A DNA stretch of 64,000 nt from Streptomyces sp. NBC_00569 (GCF_036345255.1 NZ_CP107783.1:6432001-6496000), one strand, 5' to 3'. Counted from the stretch's first letter, positions 1 to 8,628 are shown. The notes: generated by a model from the letters alone, not told the origin. Numbers and translations are program-made.

Positions 1-438
1 CCGGCACGCCACGCAGAGCTTCGTGCCCGCGGGCGGGGTCGCGAGCGCCTCGGGAGGCACCGTACGCGGATCGGGCGCGGGCAGCGTGTAGTCGCCGGCG
101 CCGGCGGACTCACCGGCCTGCTCGGGAACCCCGTCGAAGCGGACGGCCGACGGCAGTTCGGAGCCGCCCGAGTCGGTGCCCGGCAGGTCGGTGGGCAGAT
201 GCACGGGCGCCGGGGTGTCGGAGCTGTCGAGCTCGGGGGCGGACGGCCAGTCCACGGCGGGCGCCTGCCCAGGCGCCGCGCCGTCCGTGCTCAGGGTGAC
301 CGTCGGCAGGTCGTCCGGCGGGGCCGGCACCGCCGACAGGTCGTACCCGCACGCGCCGCAGAAGCGGTCACCCGACTCGAGGGGCTCCTCGCAGCTGGGG
401 CACGTCGACATGGCCGTCGGCCGAGGCATCTGCGACAT
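1..438 (-). CDS. Zinc-ribbon protein, probable PP2C-type phosphatase (N-terminal part only)
   Basis: The gene starts at ATG 436-438 and runs off the left edge, so only about 146 residues are visible. It begins four bases after the stop of the PknG-like kinase gene and is the last visible gene of that operon. Residues 13-30 form a double-CxxC zinc ribbon (C13/C16, C27/C30). An acidic, Pro-rich linker follows, and a further CxxC appears right at the edge. No catalytic domain is in the window. Streptomyces PP2C phosphatases next to PknG-like kinases often carry such N-terminal ribbons, so a Ser/Thr phosphatase opposing the kinase is the best guess. The product name rests on context, not on visible catalytic residues. 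Confidence 0.6.
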   Translation of the reverse strand, partial: MSQMPRPTAMSTCPSCEEPLESGDRFCGACGYDLSAVPAPPDDLPTVTLSTDGAAPGQAPAVDWPSAPELDSSDTPAPVHLPTDLPGTDSGGSELPSAVRFDGVPEQAGESAGAGDYTLPAPDPRTVPPEALATPPAGTKLCVACR

Positions 439-442
439 CAAC

Positions 443-3013
443 TCACACCCACGTCCGTGGACGGTAACGGTTCGCCCGCTCCACCAGTTCGATCCTCTCC
501 TCGCCAACCTGAGCGAGCCTGGCCAGTGTCCGGTACGAGCGCTCGAGGCCGAGTCGCAGCCCCCGCTCGTCCAGGTCGTTCCCCAGCACCAGGGTCCTCA
601 CGGGTCCCTGGTGTGGAGCGGAACCTTGACTACCGGAGAGTACCCAGTCGAGCGCGGTGCCAAGGACCTCGGTCGACAACTGCTCCCGGCGCACCGCGTC
701 AAGGCCGAACCCGTCCAGCGCCTCGACCTGGCCCGCCGCGGCCGTCAGGTCGTCGAGCAGGGGCCCGTGCGCGACGACCGCTTCGGCCATCCGCTGCCGC
801 AGTCTTGACCGCACCGCGGCGACCCGGGCCGCCGTGTAGTGGATCGACGACTCCGGTACGGACTCCAGGGTGTGCACGGCACCGTGCCGGTCGGCCGCGG
901 CGAGCTGCACCCGGGCCAGGCCGAACGCGGCGCTCACATAACTGGGGTCGGTGGCCCAGACGAGGCGGTAGTACTCCGCCGCGTTGTCCAGCTGGCCGAG
1001 CACCTCCGCGCACACACCGAGCGCGAGCTTCGGGGCGGGCTCGCCCGGGAACGCGTCGTAGACCGCGTCGAACGACAGGGCCGCGTTCGTGTGGTCGCCG
1101 GTCGCGAGCGCCGCGACCCCGCGGTACCAGACGACCCGCCAGTCGTCCGGGTGCTGTGCCTCCAGCTCCGTCAACGCATGGGCCGCGGAAACCAGTTCGC
1201 CCATTTCGAGGCGGGCCCGCAGCTCGCGCAGGCGCAGCTCCAGGGAGGTGGCGGGCGCGGCGCGCAGGGCGGTGATGAGCTCGCCCGGCGCGGACGCCAT
1301 GAGTCCCGCGAGGAACCCGGCGTTCGGGTCGCCCGGGTCGACTCTCGGCACGGGGAGCGCGAGCGCGGTGGCGGCGGCGTTGAGAGGCTTCACCAGCGAG
1401 GCGGGGGAGGCGGGAGTGCCCGGGGCGCCCGGGAGCGCGGTGGGCGGCACGCCGGCCGACGGGAGCGCGGGTGCGGCCTGTTGCGCGCCCCGCCCCTTCC
1501 GGCGCACCGGCTCCGCCCGGACCCCGAGCCGCGACACCTCGCCCGTCAGCTGCGCGAACAACTCCGTGTCCGTGACCTTGACCTCGGGCCCGAACAGCGT
1601 CGACAGGGCCGGGCGAGGACGGCCCGTCTGGAGGGCCACGACCTCGCGCAGGACGCCGGTCAGCTGCTCCGCCATCTCCTGCGCGGACGCGAACCGGCGG
1701 GCCGGGTCGGGGTCGGTGGCGCGTACGAGGAGCCGGTAGAACGACTCGTACGTGCGGAAGACCTCGATGCTGTCGGGGTCGGGCAGCGAGTCCGCGAAGA
1801 CGTTCGTGTAGCCCTGGAAGTCGAAGGTCAGGACGGCCAGCGTGCGCGCCACCGTGTACAGGTCGGAGGCGACGGAGGGTCCGACGTCCGCGACCTCTGG
1901 CGCCTGGTAGCCCACGGTCCCGTAGATCGCCGACTCGTCGTCGTCCATCCTGCGGACCGCGCCCATGTCGATGAGCTTGAGCTGGTCCTCCGTCTGGATC
2001 GCGTTGTCGACCTTGAAGTCGCAGTACAGGAGGTTGCGGCTGTGCAGGTGCCCGAGCGCCTCCAGCGCCTCGATCCCGTACGCGCAGGCCTGCTCGACCG
2101 GCAGCGGGTCGCGCTTGCCGGCCGGCGTGCGGCGTCCGTTGGCGATCTCCTTCAGGGACTTGCCGCCGACGTACTCCATGACGATGTAGCCGTCCAGGGA
2201 GCCGGTGCGCTGGTCGAGGTGCTCGACGAAGTTGTAGATGCGGACGATGTTCGCGTGCTCGATCTCGGCGAGGAAGCGCCGCTCCGAGATCGCCGCCGCC
2301 ATAGCGTCCTGGTCACCCGTGTCGAGGAGACCCTTGAGGACGACCCAGCGGTCGGAGACCGCGCGGTCCACGGCGAGATAGACCCAGCCGAGCCCGCCGT
2401 GCGCGAGACAGCCCACCACCTCGTACTGGCCGTGCACGATGTCGCCCGTGCGCAGCTTCGGCACGAACGAGTACGGGTGGCCGCACTTCGTGCAGAACCC
2501 CTCCGTGCGGCCCGGGCGTTCACCGCGCGCCCGGCCCACCGGCGCCCCGCAGTCCGAGCGCGAGCAGAATCGCTTCCGCTCGGGGACCTCGGGGTTCTCC
2601 TGGACCATCGCCCGCGGGTCGGGCCGCGGTACGTCCGGCACCTGGACCAGGCCGACGCCGAGGCGCCCGCGCCCCGACGACGCGGCCGAGGCACCCGAAC
2701 TGCGCACCGACACCGACCGTGACGTCGACTGCCCCGACAGGGAGCGCGACAGACGGCCCGAGACCGACCGGCGCGACTGCGAGGACCGCGACGAGGAGCG
2801 CGAACTGGCCCGCGACGAGCGCGAACTGCTGCGCCCACTGGCGCTGTTGGAGCCACGGCCCCCCACCGTGATGCCCGTGGGCGGCGACGCCACCATGCCC
2901 GTCGGCGAGACCACCGGGGCCAGACCGCAGGTGTCGCAGTACAGCTCCCCGCCGCCCACGTCCTCGTACGACCCCGCGCACCCGGGACGCTGGCACTGCC
3001 GCTGCTCGCTCAT
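443..3013 (-). CDS. pknG: PknG-like serine/threonine protein kinase with zinc ribbons and TPR region
   Basis: 856-aa soluble kinase. An N-terminal zinc ribbon (C7, C12, C26, C29) is followed by an Arg/Ser-rich tract (about 59-114) and a second ribbon (C150, C155, C174, C177). This resembles the rubredoxin-like CxxCG region of mycobacterial PknG. The kinase domain spans about 197-460: Gly loop AHGGLG, Lys227, catalytic CDFKVDN (D332, N337) and IDMG (D349), in PknG style rather than HRD/DFG style. The C-terminal half is helical and TPR-like (about 620-800). PknG phosphorylates the FHA protein GarA/OdhI to steer 2-oxoglutarate and glutamate metabolism. The ATG at 3011-3013 overlaps the upstream stop (ATGA), which fixes the start. 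Any link to amino-acid sensing here is inferred from context. Confidence 0.9.
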   Translation of the reverse strand: MSEQRQCQRPGCAGSYEDVGGGELYCDTCGLAPVVSPTGMVASPPTGITVGGRGSNSASGRSSSRSSRASSRSSSRSSQSRRSVSGRLSRSLSGQSTSRSVSVRSSGASAASSGRGRLGVGLVQVPDVPRPDPRAMVQENPEVPERKRFCSRSDCGAPVGRARGERPGRTEGFCTKCGHPYSFVPKLRTGDIVHGQYEVVGCLAHGGLGWVYLAVDRAVSDRWVVLKGLLDTGDQDAMAAAISERRFLAEIEHANIVRIYNFVEHLDQRTGSLDGYIVMEYVGGKSLKEIANGRRTPAGKRDPLPVEQACAYGIEALEALGHLHSRNLLYCDFKVDNAIQTEDQLKLIDMGAVRRMDDDESAIYGTVGYQAPEVADVGPSVASDLYTVARTLAVLTFDFQGYTNVFADSLPDPDSIEVFRTYESFYRLLVRATDPDPARRFASAQEMAEQLTGVLREVVALQTGRPRPALSTLFGPEVKVTDTELFAQLTGEVSRLGVRAEPVRRKGRGAQQAAPALPSAGVPPTALPGAPGTPASPASLVKPLNAAATALALPVPRVDPGDPNAGFLAGLMASAPGELITALRAAPATSLELRLRELRARLEMGELVSAAHALTELEAQHPDDWRVVWYRGVAALATGDHTNAALSFDAVYDAFPGEPAPKLALGVCAEVLGQLDNAAEYYRLVWATDPSYVSAAFGLARVQLAAADRHGAVHTLESVPESSIHYTAARVAAVRSRLRQRMAEAVVAHGPLLDDLTAAAGQVEALDGFGLDAVRREQLSTEVLGTALDWVLSGSQGSAPHQGPVRTLVLGNDLDERGLRLGLERSYRTLARLAQVGEERIELVERANRYRPRTWV

Positions 3014-4326
3014 GATTCCCCCCTCCGGTCGGCGGGACCGCCCTGATCGGGCACCCGCGGGACCAATACGTCGGCGGCCGCCCGCTGGTACCGCAGGACC
3101 GCGTCCTCGGCCGCCCGCAGGTCGCAGGGCGCGCTCCACAGCATCCGCCGGGCCGCGTCGTAACGCTCCACGAGCAGCGGGTCCTCGGCGAACCCGAGCC
3201 GCGCCACCTTCGCCTTGTACGCGTCCAGGCGGCCGCGCAGCTCGGCGCGGACCGCCAAGGGCTGTGTGACCGCCGTCAGCGACTCACGGGCCCGCAGGAG
3301 TTCGTCCTCGGCCCGCGTCTCCAGCGTCTCGAGAAGCGGTGAGAGCCGGTGCCACTGGGCGGACCAACGGTACTCGGCCGCCGTCGCCAACTGTTCCTGG
3401 AGCGCGGTCGGCGGGCCGCTGACCGCGGGCACCTCGAACGCGGCGATCTTGGCGAGGACCTCGCCGCGCGCGGACCGCGCCTCGGCGAGGGTGCGGTCGG
3501 CGCGCGAGAGGACGTCCCGCAGCCTGCCGAGCCGGACCTCCGCGTCCTGCCGCACGGTCAGCACCGCGTCGATCTCCCGGCGCACCTCCTCCAGGGCCTG
3601 CGCCTCACGGTCGTACGCCGTCGTGTCGGGCCGGCCACCACCGGGCGCCGAACTGCCGCTCCCGGAGCGCCAGTACGCCAGCGGATCGGACACGACGTCC
3701 TCCCGCAGCCGCGTCAGCGCGTGCGTGATCCGCTCCAGGTCGTCGCCCGAGGGGTGCTCACCCGGGCGTACGCCGACGGAGTGCGCGAGCTGACGCGTGC
3801 GGCCCAGCTCGGCGGCGAGGAGGTCTATGCGGGCGGGCAGCGCCGACCAGACGGCGTCGGCGGCGACCACCATGTCCAGTGAGCTCGCGTACAGGTCGTT
3901 CATCCGCTCGACCAGGTCGGCGAGCGAGAACCGGTCGCTGAGCCGGGCGGGGCCGGTGATCGACGCGGGCGTGGAGGGGCCGCTTCCGGCGACGGTCACG
4001 CTCTCGCCGCGCAGCAGCTCGGTCAGCTCGACGAGGTCCTCACGGCTCGACCAGCGCCGCCGCGCCCGTATCTCACGGGCGGAGCGCAGCGCGGCCGTGT
4101 ACGCGTCGAAGTACGTCCACAGCAGTGTGATCGCCTGGTCCGCGGCCGCCCAGCGCTCCTGAGTGGTGCCGGTCAGCCGCGCGCCTTCGAGGAGTCTGCG
4201 GCCCGCGTGGTCCTGGAGGGCGAACAGCGACGTCTCGATCGCCTCGTGCTCCGCGCCGAGCCGCGCCAGCGCACGGTCCACCTCGTCCCGGTCCATCACC
4301 GGACCGGGGGGTCCCGTGACGCCCAT
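3010..4326 (-). CDS. Conserved helical protein of the pknG operon
   Basis: 438 aa, soluble, no signal peptide or membrane segment. The sequence is almost entirely charged alpha-helix with heptad-like Leu/Ala patterns (roughly 15-110, 150-200 and 240-400) separated by a Gly/Ser/Pro linker. I recognise no enzymatic motif. The stop overlaps the kinase start by four bases, so the two are translationally coupled. It lies between the binding-protein gene and the kinase gene, a position consistent with a scaffold linking membrane sensor to kinase, but that is inference. The ATG at 4324-4326 gives the longest frame. An internal ATG ten codons later (MDRDEV) is an equally plausible start. Confidence 0.75.
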   Translation of the reverse strand: MGVTGPPGPVMDRDEVDRALARLGAEHEAIETSLFALQDHAGRRLLEGARLTGTTQERWAAADQAITLLWTYFDAYTAALRSAREIRARRRWSSREDLVELTELLRGESVTVAGSGPSTPASITGPARLSDRFSLADLVERMNDLYASSLDMVVAADAVWSALPARIDLLAAELGRTRQLAHSVGVRPGEHPSGDDLERITHALTRLREDVVSDPLAYWRSGSGSSAPGGGRPDTTAYDREAQALEEVRREIDAVLTVRQDAEVRLGRLRDVLSRADRTLAEARSARGEVLAKIAAFEVPAVSGPPTALQEQLATAAEYRWSAQWHRLSPLLETLETRAEDELLRARESLTAVTQPLAVRAELRGRLDAYKAKVARLGFAEDPLLVERYDAARRMLWSAPCDLRAAEDAVLRYQRAAADVLVPRVPDQGGPADRRGES

Positions 4327-4409
4327 CGATCACCTCTCCGTTCACGTCGCTGCCGCCGGCTGCCGCCGGCTGCCGCTGTGCAGTTGCCGCAAGTAGCGCC
4401 CGGCCGGGG

Positions 4410-5414
4410 CTACTTGTACTTCGGTGCGGGCGGCCCGGAGGCCGCGCCGAGACCGTCCTTGAGCCACGTGTCGTACGAGTCCTGCCAGCCGCCGTCCTTG
4501 CGGAAGTCCTCCAGGACCTGGTTGACCCGGCGTACCAGGTCGTCCGTACCGCGCTTCATCGCCACGCCGTAGAACTCCTTGGTGAACGGCGTGCCCTTGA
4601 GCTCGACCGTCGGGTCCTGCGCGGCCTGGCCCGCGGCGAGCGCGCTGTCCGTCACCACGGCGTCCACCTCGCCGAGCTGCAGCCTGACGAGGCAGTCCAG
4701 CTGGTTCGGCACCGTCGTGGAGATGTCGGCGCCGGCGGCCAGCGTGCCCGCCTTCCGGTCCGCGTCGAGACGGTCGAACGCGGTCGAGCCGGCCGCCGTG
4801 CAGATCCGCTTGCCCGCGAGCGACTTGTCGTACCCGGTGATCGAGGAGGTCTTGGGTGCCAGCACCTGCTGCCCGGTCTGGAAGTACGCCGTCGAGAAGG
4901 CGACGTCCTTGAGCCGCTCGCAGCTGATCGTCATCGTGCGGACGACCATGTCGACGTTCCCGTGCTGGATCGCCGGGATGCGCTGGTTGGTCGGGATCGC
5001 GCGGAACCGGATCAGGTCGCGGTCGCCGAGGATCTTCTGGGCGATCTCGTGCGCCAGGTCGATGTCGAAGCCCTCGAGCTCGCTGGACTTCTTGTTCGGG
5101 TCGCGGTAGCCCCAGTGGTAGCTGTTCTGGTCGACGCCGACGATGAGGTAGCCGCGCTTCTTGATGGCCTTGACCGCCGCACCCGACTCGTCGCCGGACG
5201 GCTTCAGGCTGCGCTCCGGATCGGTGCAGTTGTCGGCCCTGGCCTGCACACCCGTGGCCAGACCGGGGCCGCCGACTCCCGTGCTTCCGTCGCCGCCGGC
5301 GCCCCGGGTCAGGGGGAGCAGCAGCGCGAGGACCGCGGTCAGGGCACAGGCGACCGCCATGGCCGCCACACCGCCCCAGCCGCGCAGGCTGATCCGCGTA
5401 CGTCGTGCGCTCAT
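4410..5414 (-). CDS. glnH: GlnH-like amino-acid-binding protein (ABC solute-binding family 3)
   Basis: 334 aa. A basic N-terminus and hydrophobic segment (about 12-35) give a signal peptide or uncleaved anchor with no clear lipobox Cys. The rest is a family-3 periplasmic-binding fold, with the motif GFDIDLAHEIA and a VVRTMTISCERLKDVAFS stretch typical of polar amino-acid binders. No permease or ATPase genes are nearby. The neighbours are a four-TM membrane protein 17 bp upstream and a PknG-like kinase downstream. In mycobacteria GlnH delivers an aspartate/glutamate signal to GlnX and thence to PknG, so a sensory rather than transport role is likely. The start at 5412-5414 is chosen because the signal sequence begins there. 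Confidence 0.85.
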   Translation of the reverse strand: MSARRTRISLRGWGGVAAMAVACALTAVLALLLPLTRGAGGDGSTGVGGPGLATGVQARADNCTDPERSLKPSGDESGAAVKAIKKRGYLIVGVDQNSYHWGYRDPNKKSSELEGFDIDLAHEIAQKILGDRDLIRFRAIPTNQRIPAIQHGNVDMVVRTMTISCERLKDVAFSTAYFQTGQQVLAPKTSSITGYDKSLAGKRICTAAGSTAFDRLDADRKAGTLAAGADISTTVPNQLDCLVRLQLGEVDAVVTDSALAAGQAAQDPTVELKGTPFTKEFYGVAMKRGTDDLVRRVNQVLEDFRKDGGWQDSYDTWLKDGLGAASGPPAPKYK

Positions 5415-5431
5415 GGCTGTCCCGCCCCCTC

Positions 5432-6874
5432 TCACCGGTACTCCGAAAGCCGGCGCCCGATGCCGAGCACGGCGCCCGCAGCGCCCAGCACGGCGAGTAC
5501 GGCGGCGCCCACCGGGAGCCCCGTCATCGCGCCGCGCCCGTCGGTGGCCGCCTGCTTGAACTCCGCCTGCTCGTGCGTCAGGGCGGACTGCAGTTCCTTG
5601 TCGACGTTGTCGAAGCACTCGCGGGTCGGCTTGTCCTGCGCGGAGCCGATCACCTTGTCGAGCGCCCCCTGGTAGTTGCCCGCGTCGTCCTGCTCACGGG
5701 CGTCCATGTGGCGGTCCTGCCACACCCGCATGTTGTCACCCGCGGCCTGCACGGGCCGCTTGCCCGTGCTGTCGTCGGCGAGCCTCGTCGCGTCCCCGAG
5801 CTTCGTGGCGAGCGTCTTCATCTGGTTCTGGTAGTCCACGTCGAAGGCGTCCTTGGTCACGCCCTTCACCTCGACGGTCTCGGCGCCGCGGCTGACCAGC
5901 GTCAGATTCTCGTTGCCCCGGGCCTTGAGGGAGGCGATGCGCGCGTCGTGCAGCACGTTCAGCGAGCGGACCCCGTGGTCGTACGACTCGTCGAGACCCG
6001 CGCGGGCGACGGTGTGTCCGACGACGAGCCAGAGGAGGACGACCGTGGACGCGGCCGTCGCGGCGACCAGGCCGTGGTTGAGCACACGGTTCGTCCGGCG
6101 GTAGTTGCGCCGCTGGGCCCAGGCGAGCGCGCCGAGCGCGACGACGCCGAGGCCGATCGCGGCCCAGGGGTAGGGCGTGGCGCTGTCGTAGTCCGAGCGG
6201 AGCCGCTCGTTCTCCTTCTTGTACAGGTCCTCGGCCGCGGGGAGCATCTGCTCCTGCATCGTCTCGTTCGCGTACCGCAGGTAGGCGCCGCCCAGGGGGA
6301 AGCCCTGCCGGTTGTTCGCCCGGGCGCGCTCGATGAGGCCCTTGTACTGCGGCAGCAGCTTGTTGAGCTTCGAAATGGCCGCGGTGGAGGGGGAGTCGGG
6401 GTCCGAGTTCGCCGCCGCCGTCACCAGCTTGGCCGCGGCCGTCCTGATGTCCTTCTCGTACCGGTCCCGCGTCTCGGCCGGCTCCTGGCCGCCCGCCAGG
6501 AAGCCGCTGGACGCCGCCGTGTTGGCGTCGGCGAGCGAGCGGTAGATGTCCGCCGCGTCGGCGCTCAGGGGCTGGCTGCTGTGCAGGACGTCGTCCGCGG
6601 CGGCCGAGCGGTCGGTCATCTGCCAGGCCGTGACCGCGCCGAACGCGACGACGAGCAGCGCGAGCACCGCGCCGATGATGCGCAGGCGCCCCGGCTCCGT
6701 CGTCGCCGCTGCGCGCACCCGGTCGACGCCCTCCGCCCACGCGGTGCTGCGCGCGGGTGCGGCGGGCTCCGGGACCTGCGCGTGCGGCGGCCGCACCTGC
6801 GGCGGCACGGACGGCATCGTGGGCGCGCCGACCGTCCCCGGCGGCGCCGCGCTGCCGTTCGGCGGGTTGTTCAC
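5432..6874 (-). CDS. glnX: GlnX-like four-TM sensor membrane protein
   Basis: 480 aa starting at GTG (6872-6874). After a Pro-rich cytoplasmic N-terminus come TM1 (about 63-84), a helical extracytoplasmic domain (85-234), TM2 (235-254), a short basic loop, TM3 (268-290), a second helical extracytoplasmic domain (291-440) and TM4 near the C-terminus. Two tandem outside helical domains with no catalytic domain resemble chemoreceptor four-helix-bundle sensors and mycobacterial GlnX, which couples GlnH to PknG. It is the first gene of the operon glnX-glnH-helical protein-pknG-ribbon protein. The symbol rests on topology and gene order; I could not align the sequence. Confidence 0.75.
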   Translation of the reverse strand: MNNPPNGSAAPPGTVGAPTMPSVPPQVRPPHAQVPEPAAPARSTAWAEGVDRVRAAATTEPGRLRIIGAVLALLVVAFGAVTAWQMTDRSAAADDVLHSSQPLSADAADIYRSLADANTAASSGFLAGGQEPAETRDRYEKDIRTAAAKLVTAAANSDPDSPSTAAISKLNKLLPQYKGLIERARANNRQGFPLGGAYLRYANETMQEQMLPAAEDLYKKENERLRSDYDSATPYPWAAIGLGVVALGALAWAQRRNYRRTNRVLNHGLVAATAASTVVLLWLVVGHTVARAGLDESYDHGVRSLNVLHDARIASLKARGNENLTLVSRGAETVEVKGVTKDAFDVDYQNQMKTLATKLGDATRLADDSTGKRPVQAAGDNMRVWQDRHMDAREQDDAGNYQGALDKVIGSAQDKPTRECFDNVDKELQSALTHEQAEFKQAATDGRGAMTGLPVGAAVLAVLGAAGAVLGIGRRLSEYR

Positions 6875-7109
6875 TCGACCTCCCCCATGGTCATCGGTCC
6901 GTCACTTCCGCCCGGCGTGCGGGGACCGCCGGCGAAGGTGCACGGCCGCAAGTATTGCCGCAGGGACTGACATCCGCACAGCCATTGACTGGATCTTGTT
7001 CGTATTGCCGTGCGAACACCGCACTTCGAGCGCCCCCGCGCACGCCGTCGTGCGGCCCCTGCCCCTGAACACGTGAGGCGAATCCGAACGGTTCCCTCCA
7101 CACGCCCCG
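6875..7109. other. Intergenic region upstream of the glnX operon
   Basis: 235 bp without a convincing gene. It should contain the promoter of the minus-strand glnX-pknG operon. The nonamer GTATTGCCG occurs twice exactly 50 bp apart (6952-6960 and 7002-7010). An imperfect operator-like inverted repeat TGTTCG-N10-CGAACA spans 6997-7018. No sigma-70 box pair stands out. Confidence 0.4.
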
Positions 7110-7595
7110 TCACAGCAGGACGGTCAGCCGCTTCAGACTACGGCGGCCCTCACGGCGCACGCCCAGTGGCACCAGCGCGGCCCGCCCCGGCACCCGCACC
7201 CCGCCGGTGAACGCGACGCGGGTCCCGTCCCCCTCGGGTACCGCCGCGACACCGAGCAGCAGGAACCGGCTCTGGAGCCAGCACCAGCCCGGCCGGTGAA
7301 CCCCGCGCAGGCGGGCCCGCATCCCGTACTTGCTGACGGCCAGCGCCTCCACGCGCTCCCCGTCCCGGCGCAGCACGCGCAGCCCCCGCATATCGGGCGT
7401 GATCCGCCCGAACTCGCCCTCCAGATCGCCCAGAAGGGCGCACACGCGAGCGTACGGGGCGTCGACGTATCCCTCGGTGACGTGGGCGCCGCTGATGCCG
7501 GACGCGAGCGCGCGCAGCCTGCGTACGGGGTCGAGCTCCGCCCGGGGCCACTGCGGCAGCTGAGGGGAGTGTGGCGGCTGAGGGGGCTGTGTCAT
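7110..7595 (-). CDS. SRPBCC-like protein coupled to an ECF sigma gene
   Basis: 161 aa, no signal peptide or TM segment. After a Pro/Gln-rich N-terminus the pattern resembles an SRPBCC (START/polyketide-cyclase-like) fold: EGYVDAPYARVCALLGD as first strand and helix, a middle strand VEALAVSKYGMRARL and a late strand GTRVAFTGGVRVPG. The ATG at 7593-7595 overlaps the sigma-factor stop (ATGA), so it is preferred to the in-frame GTG at 7604. Function is unknown. The coupling suggests a small-molecule-binding partner of the sigma factor, but it could be a simple downstream gene. Confidence 0.6.
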   Translation of the reverse strand: MTQPPQPPHSPQLPQWPRAELDPVRRLRALASGISGAHVTEGYVDAPYARVCALLGDLEGEFGRITPDMRGLRVLRRDGERVEALAVSKYGMRARLRGVHRPGWCWLQSRFLLLGVAAVPEGDGTRVAFTGGVRVPGRAALVPLGVRREGRRSLKRLTVLL

Positions 7596-8113
7596 GAGGT
7601 CCACGCCTTCCGGAAGGTGTCACGGGCCCGGGACAGCCGGGACTTGACGGTGCCCACGCGCACGCCGAGGAGCTCGGCGGCGGCGCGCTCGTCGAGACCC
7701 TCCACATCGCGCAGGACGAGCACCGCGCGGTGCTCGGGGGAGAGCCGGTCCAGTACGTCCCTGATGTCGGAGGCGAGTTGGGGGTCACCGCGCGCGGGCA
7801 GGGTGCTCAGGTCGGCGGGCACGGCCCGCGCCGAGCGGCGCGCGAGGCGCACGGCCTCGCGCACGGCGATGGCGCGGACCCAGCCGCGCACGGCGGCCGG
7901 GTCCTTGAGCGAGCGCAGCGAGCGGAACACGGCGACCAGCGCCTCCTGGGCCGCGTCCGCCCCCTGGTCGAGTGCGATGGGACCGCAGATGCGCCCTACG
8001 TAGGGGGCGAGTTCGTCGAGGAGCCGCGCCATGGCGAGGGTGTCGCCGCGCTGGGCGGCCCGCACGAGACGCACGGTCCCGGCCCTGTCGTCGTCATCGG
8101 ACACGTACGGCAT
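7592..8113 (-). CDS. ECF-subfamily RNA polymerase sigma factor
   Basis: 173 aa. A region-2-like segment (about 15-85, AAQEALVAVFRSLRSLKDP and a GWVRAIAVREAVRLARR helix) is followed by a sigma-70 region 4 HTH (about 115-165: LSPEHRAVLVLRDVEGLDE then LLGVRVGTVKSRLSRAR). This is the usual ECF length. No zinc anti-sigma is adjacent; the neighbours are a DUF3995 membrane protein upstream (20-bp overlap) and an SRPBCC-like protein downstream. The promoter region of the three-gene unit contains GAACGTTTCGCC, also found upstream of the ECF gene at 41037. The start could instead be the GTG three codons in. Confidence 0.85.
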   Translation of the reverse strand: MPYVSDDDDRAGTVRLVRAAQRGDTLAMARLLDELAPYVGRICGPIALDQGADAAQEALVAVFRSLRSLKDPAAVRGWVRAIAVREAVRLARRSARAVPADLSTLPARGDPQLASDIRDVLDRLSPEHRAVLVLRDVEGLDERAAAELLGVRVGTVKSRLSRARDTFRKAWTS

Positions 8114-8558
8114 CTTCCCTGCGCGCCACGGGCTCCGGCCGGGCGGCCCTGACGGCGGCCAGCGCGAGCCCCGCGCACAGCGGCGTGTAGGCGCCCAGGT
8201 TGAGCCAGTAGAACGCCGTGCCGGGGTCCTTGGTGAAGAGCCAGTAGACCCCCGCGAGACCGCGCAGCGAAAGCCCGGCGGCGACGGCCCAGGTGCCGAG
8301 GCGCAGCAGGGCGTGCGGGCGGTCGAGGCGCGCGCGGGCCACGACGACGCCGCTCGCCGTGAACAGGGCGGTGGCGAGCGGCAGCAGGACGGGCGGGGTG
8401 AAGGGCACATCCGCGCCCAGGACGGCGTACGACAGGCTTCGCACGTCGCGCGCGGGCCAGGTCGACCCGGTGGACCAGCAGAGGTGCAGCACGGCGTCGC
8501 AGCTCAGTACGGAGGCGATGAGCGTGGCGGCGCGGCGGGCGGTGCGGTCGGTGGGCAT
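8094..8558 (-). CDS. DUF3995 family membrane protein
   Basis: 154 aa with four hydrophobic segments (about 10-28, 48-75, 85-108 and 118-138). The layout resembles DUF3995: an N-terminal HLCWSTGSTW motif after the first helix, and a FYWLNLGAYTPLCAGLAL segment in the last. Function is unknown for the family. It is the first gene of a three-gene unit with the ECF sigma factor, so it may be a membrane regulator of that sigma, although no known anti-sigma domain is visible. ATG at 8556-8558 has a GGAGGA-type RBS upstream on the minus strand. Confidence 0.7.
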   Translation of the reverse strand: MPTDRTARRAATLIASVLSCDAVLHLCWSTGSTWPARDVRSLSYAVLGADVPFTPPVLLPLATALFTASGVVVARARLDRPHALLRLGTWAVAAGLSLRGLAGVYWLFTKDPGTAFYWLNLGAYTPLCAGLALAAVRAARPEPVARREDAVRVR

Positions 8559-8604
8559 GGGGGCGTCCTCCGGAGGGTGCGATGAGTGACCGACACCCTC
8601 CAGA

Positions 8605-8628
8605 GGACGGGTCCCGGCGAAACGTTCC
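8605..8628 (-). promoter_or_regulatory. Candidate ECF-type promoter of the DUF3995-sigma operon
   Basis: Reading on the minus strand, GGAACGTTTCGCC (8616-8628) is followed by CGTCC (8605-8609). This resembles the GAAC/CGTC element pair of many actinobacterial ECF promoters, although the spacer is shorter than usual (about 14). The core GAACGTTTCGCC recurs upstream of the ECF sigma gene at 41037. Autoregulation is inferred. Confidence 0.4.

Noticed and set aside
839..2722. A 627-codon plus-strand frame opposite the PknG-like kinase
   Set aside because: Antisense to a well-supported kinase with intact motifs. No independent support.
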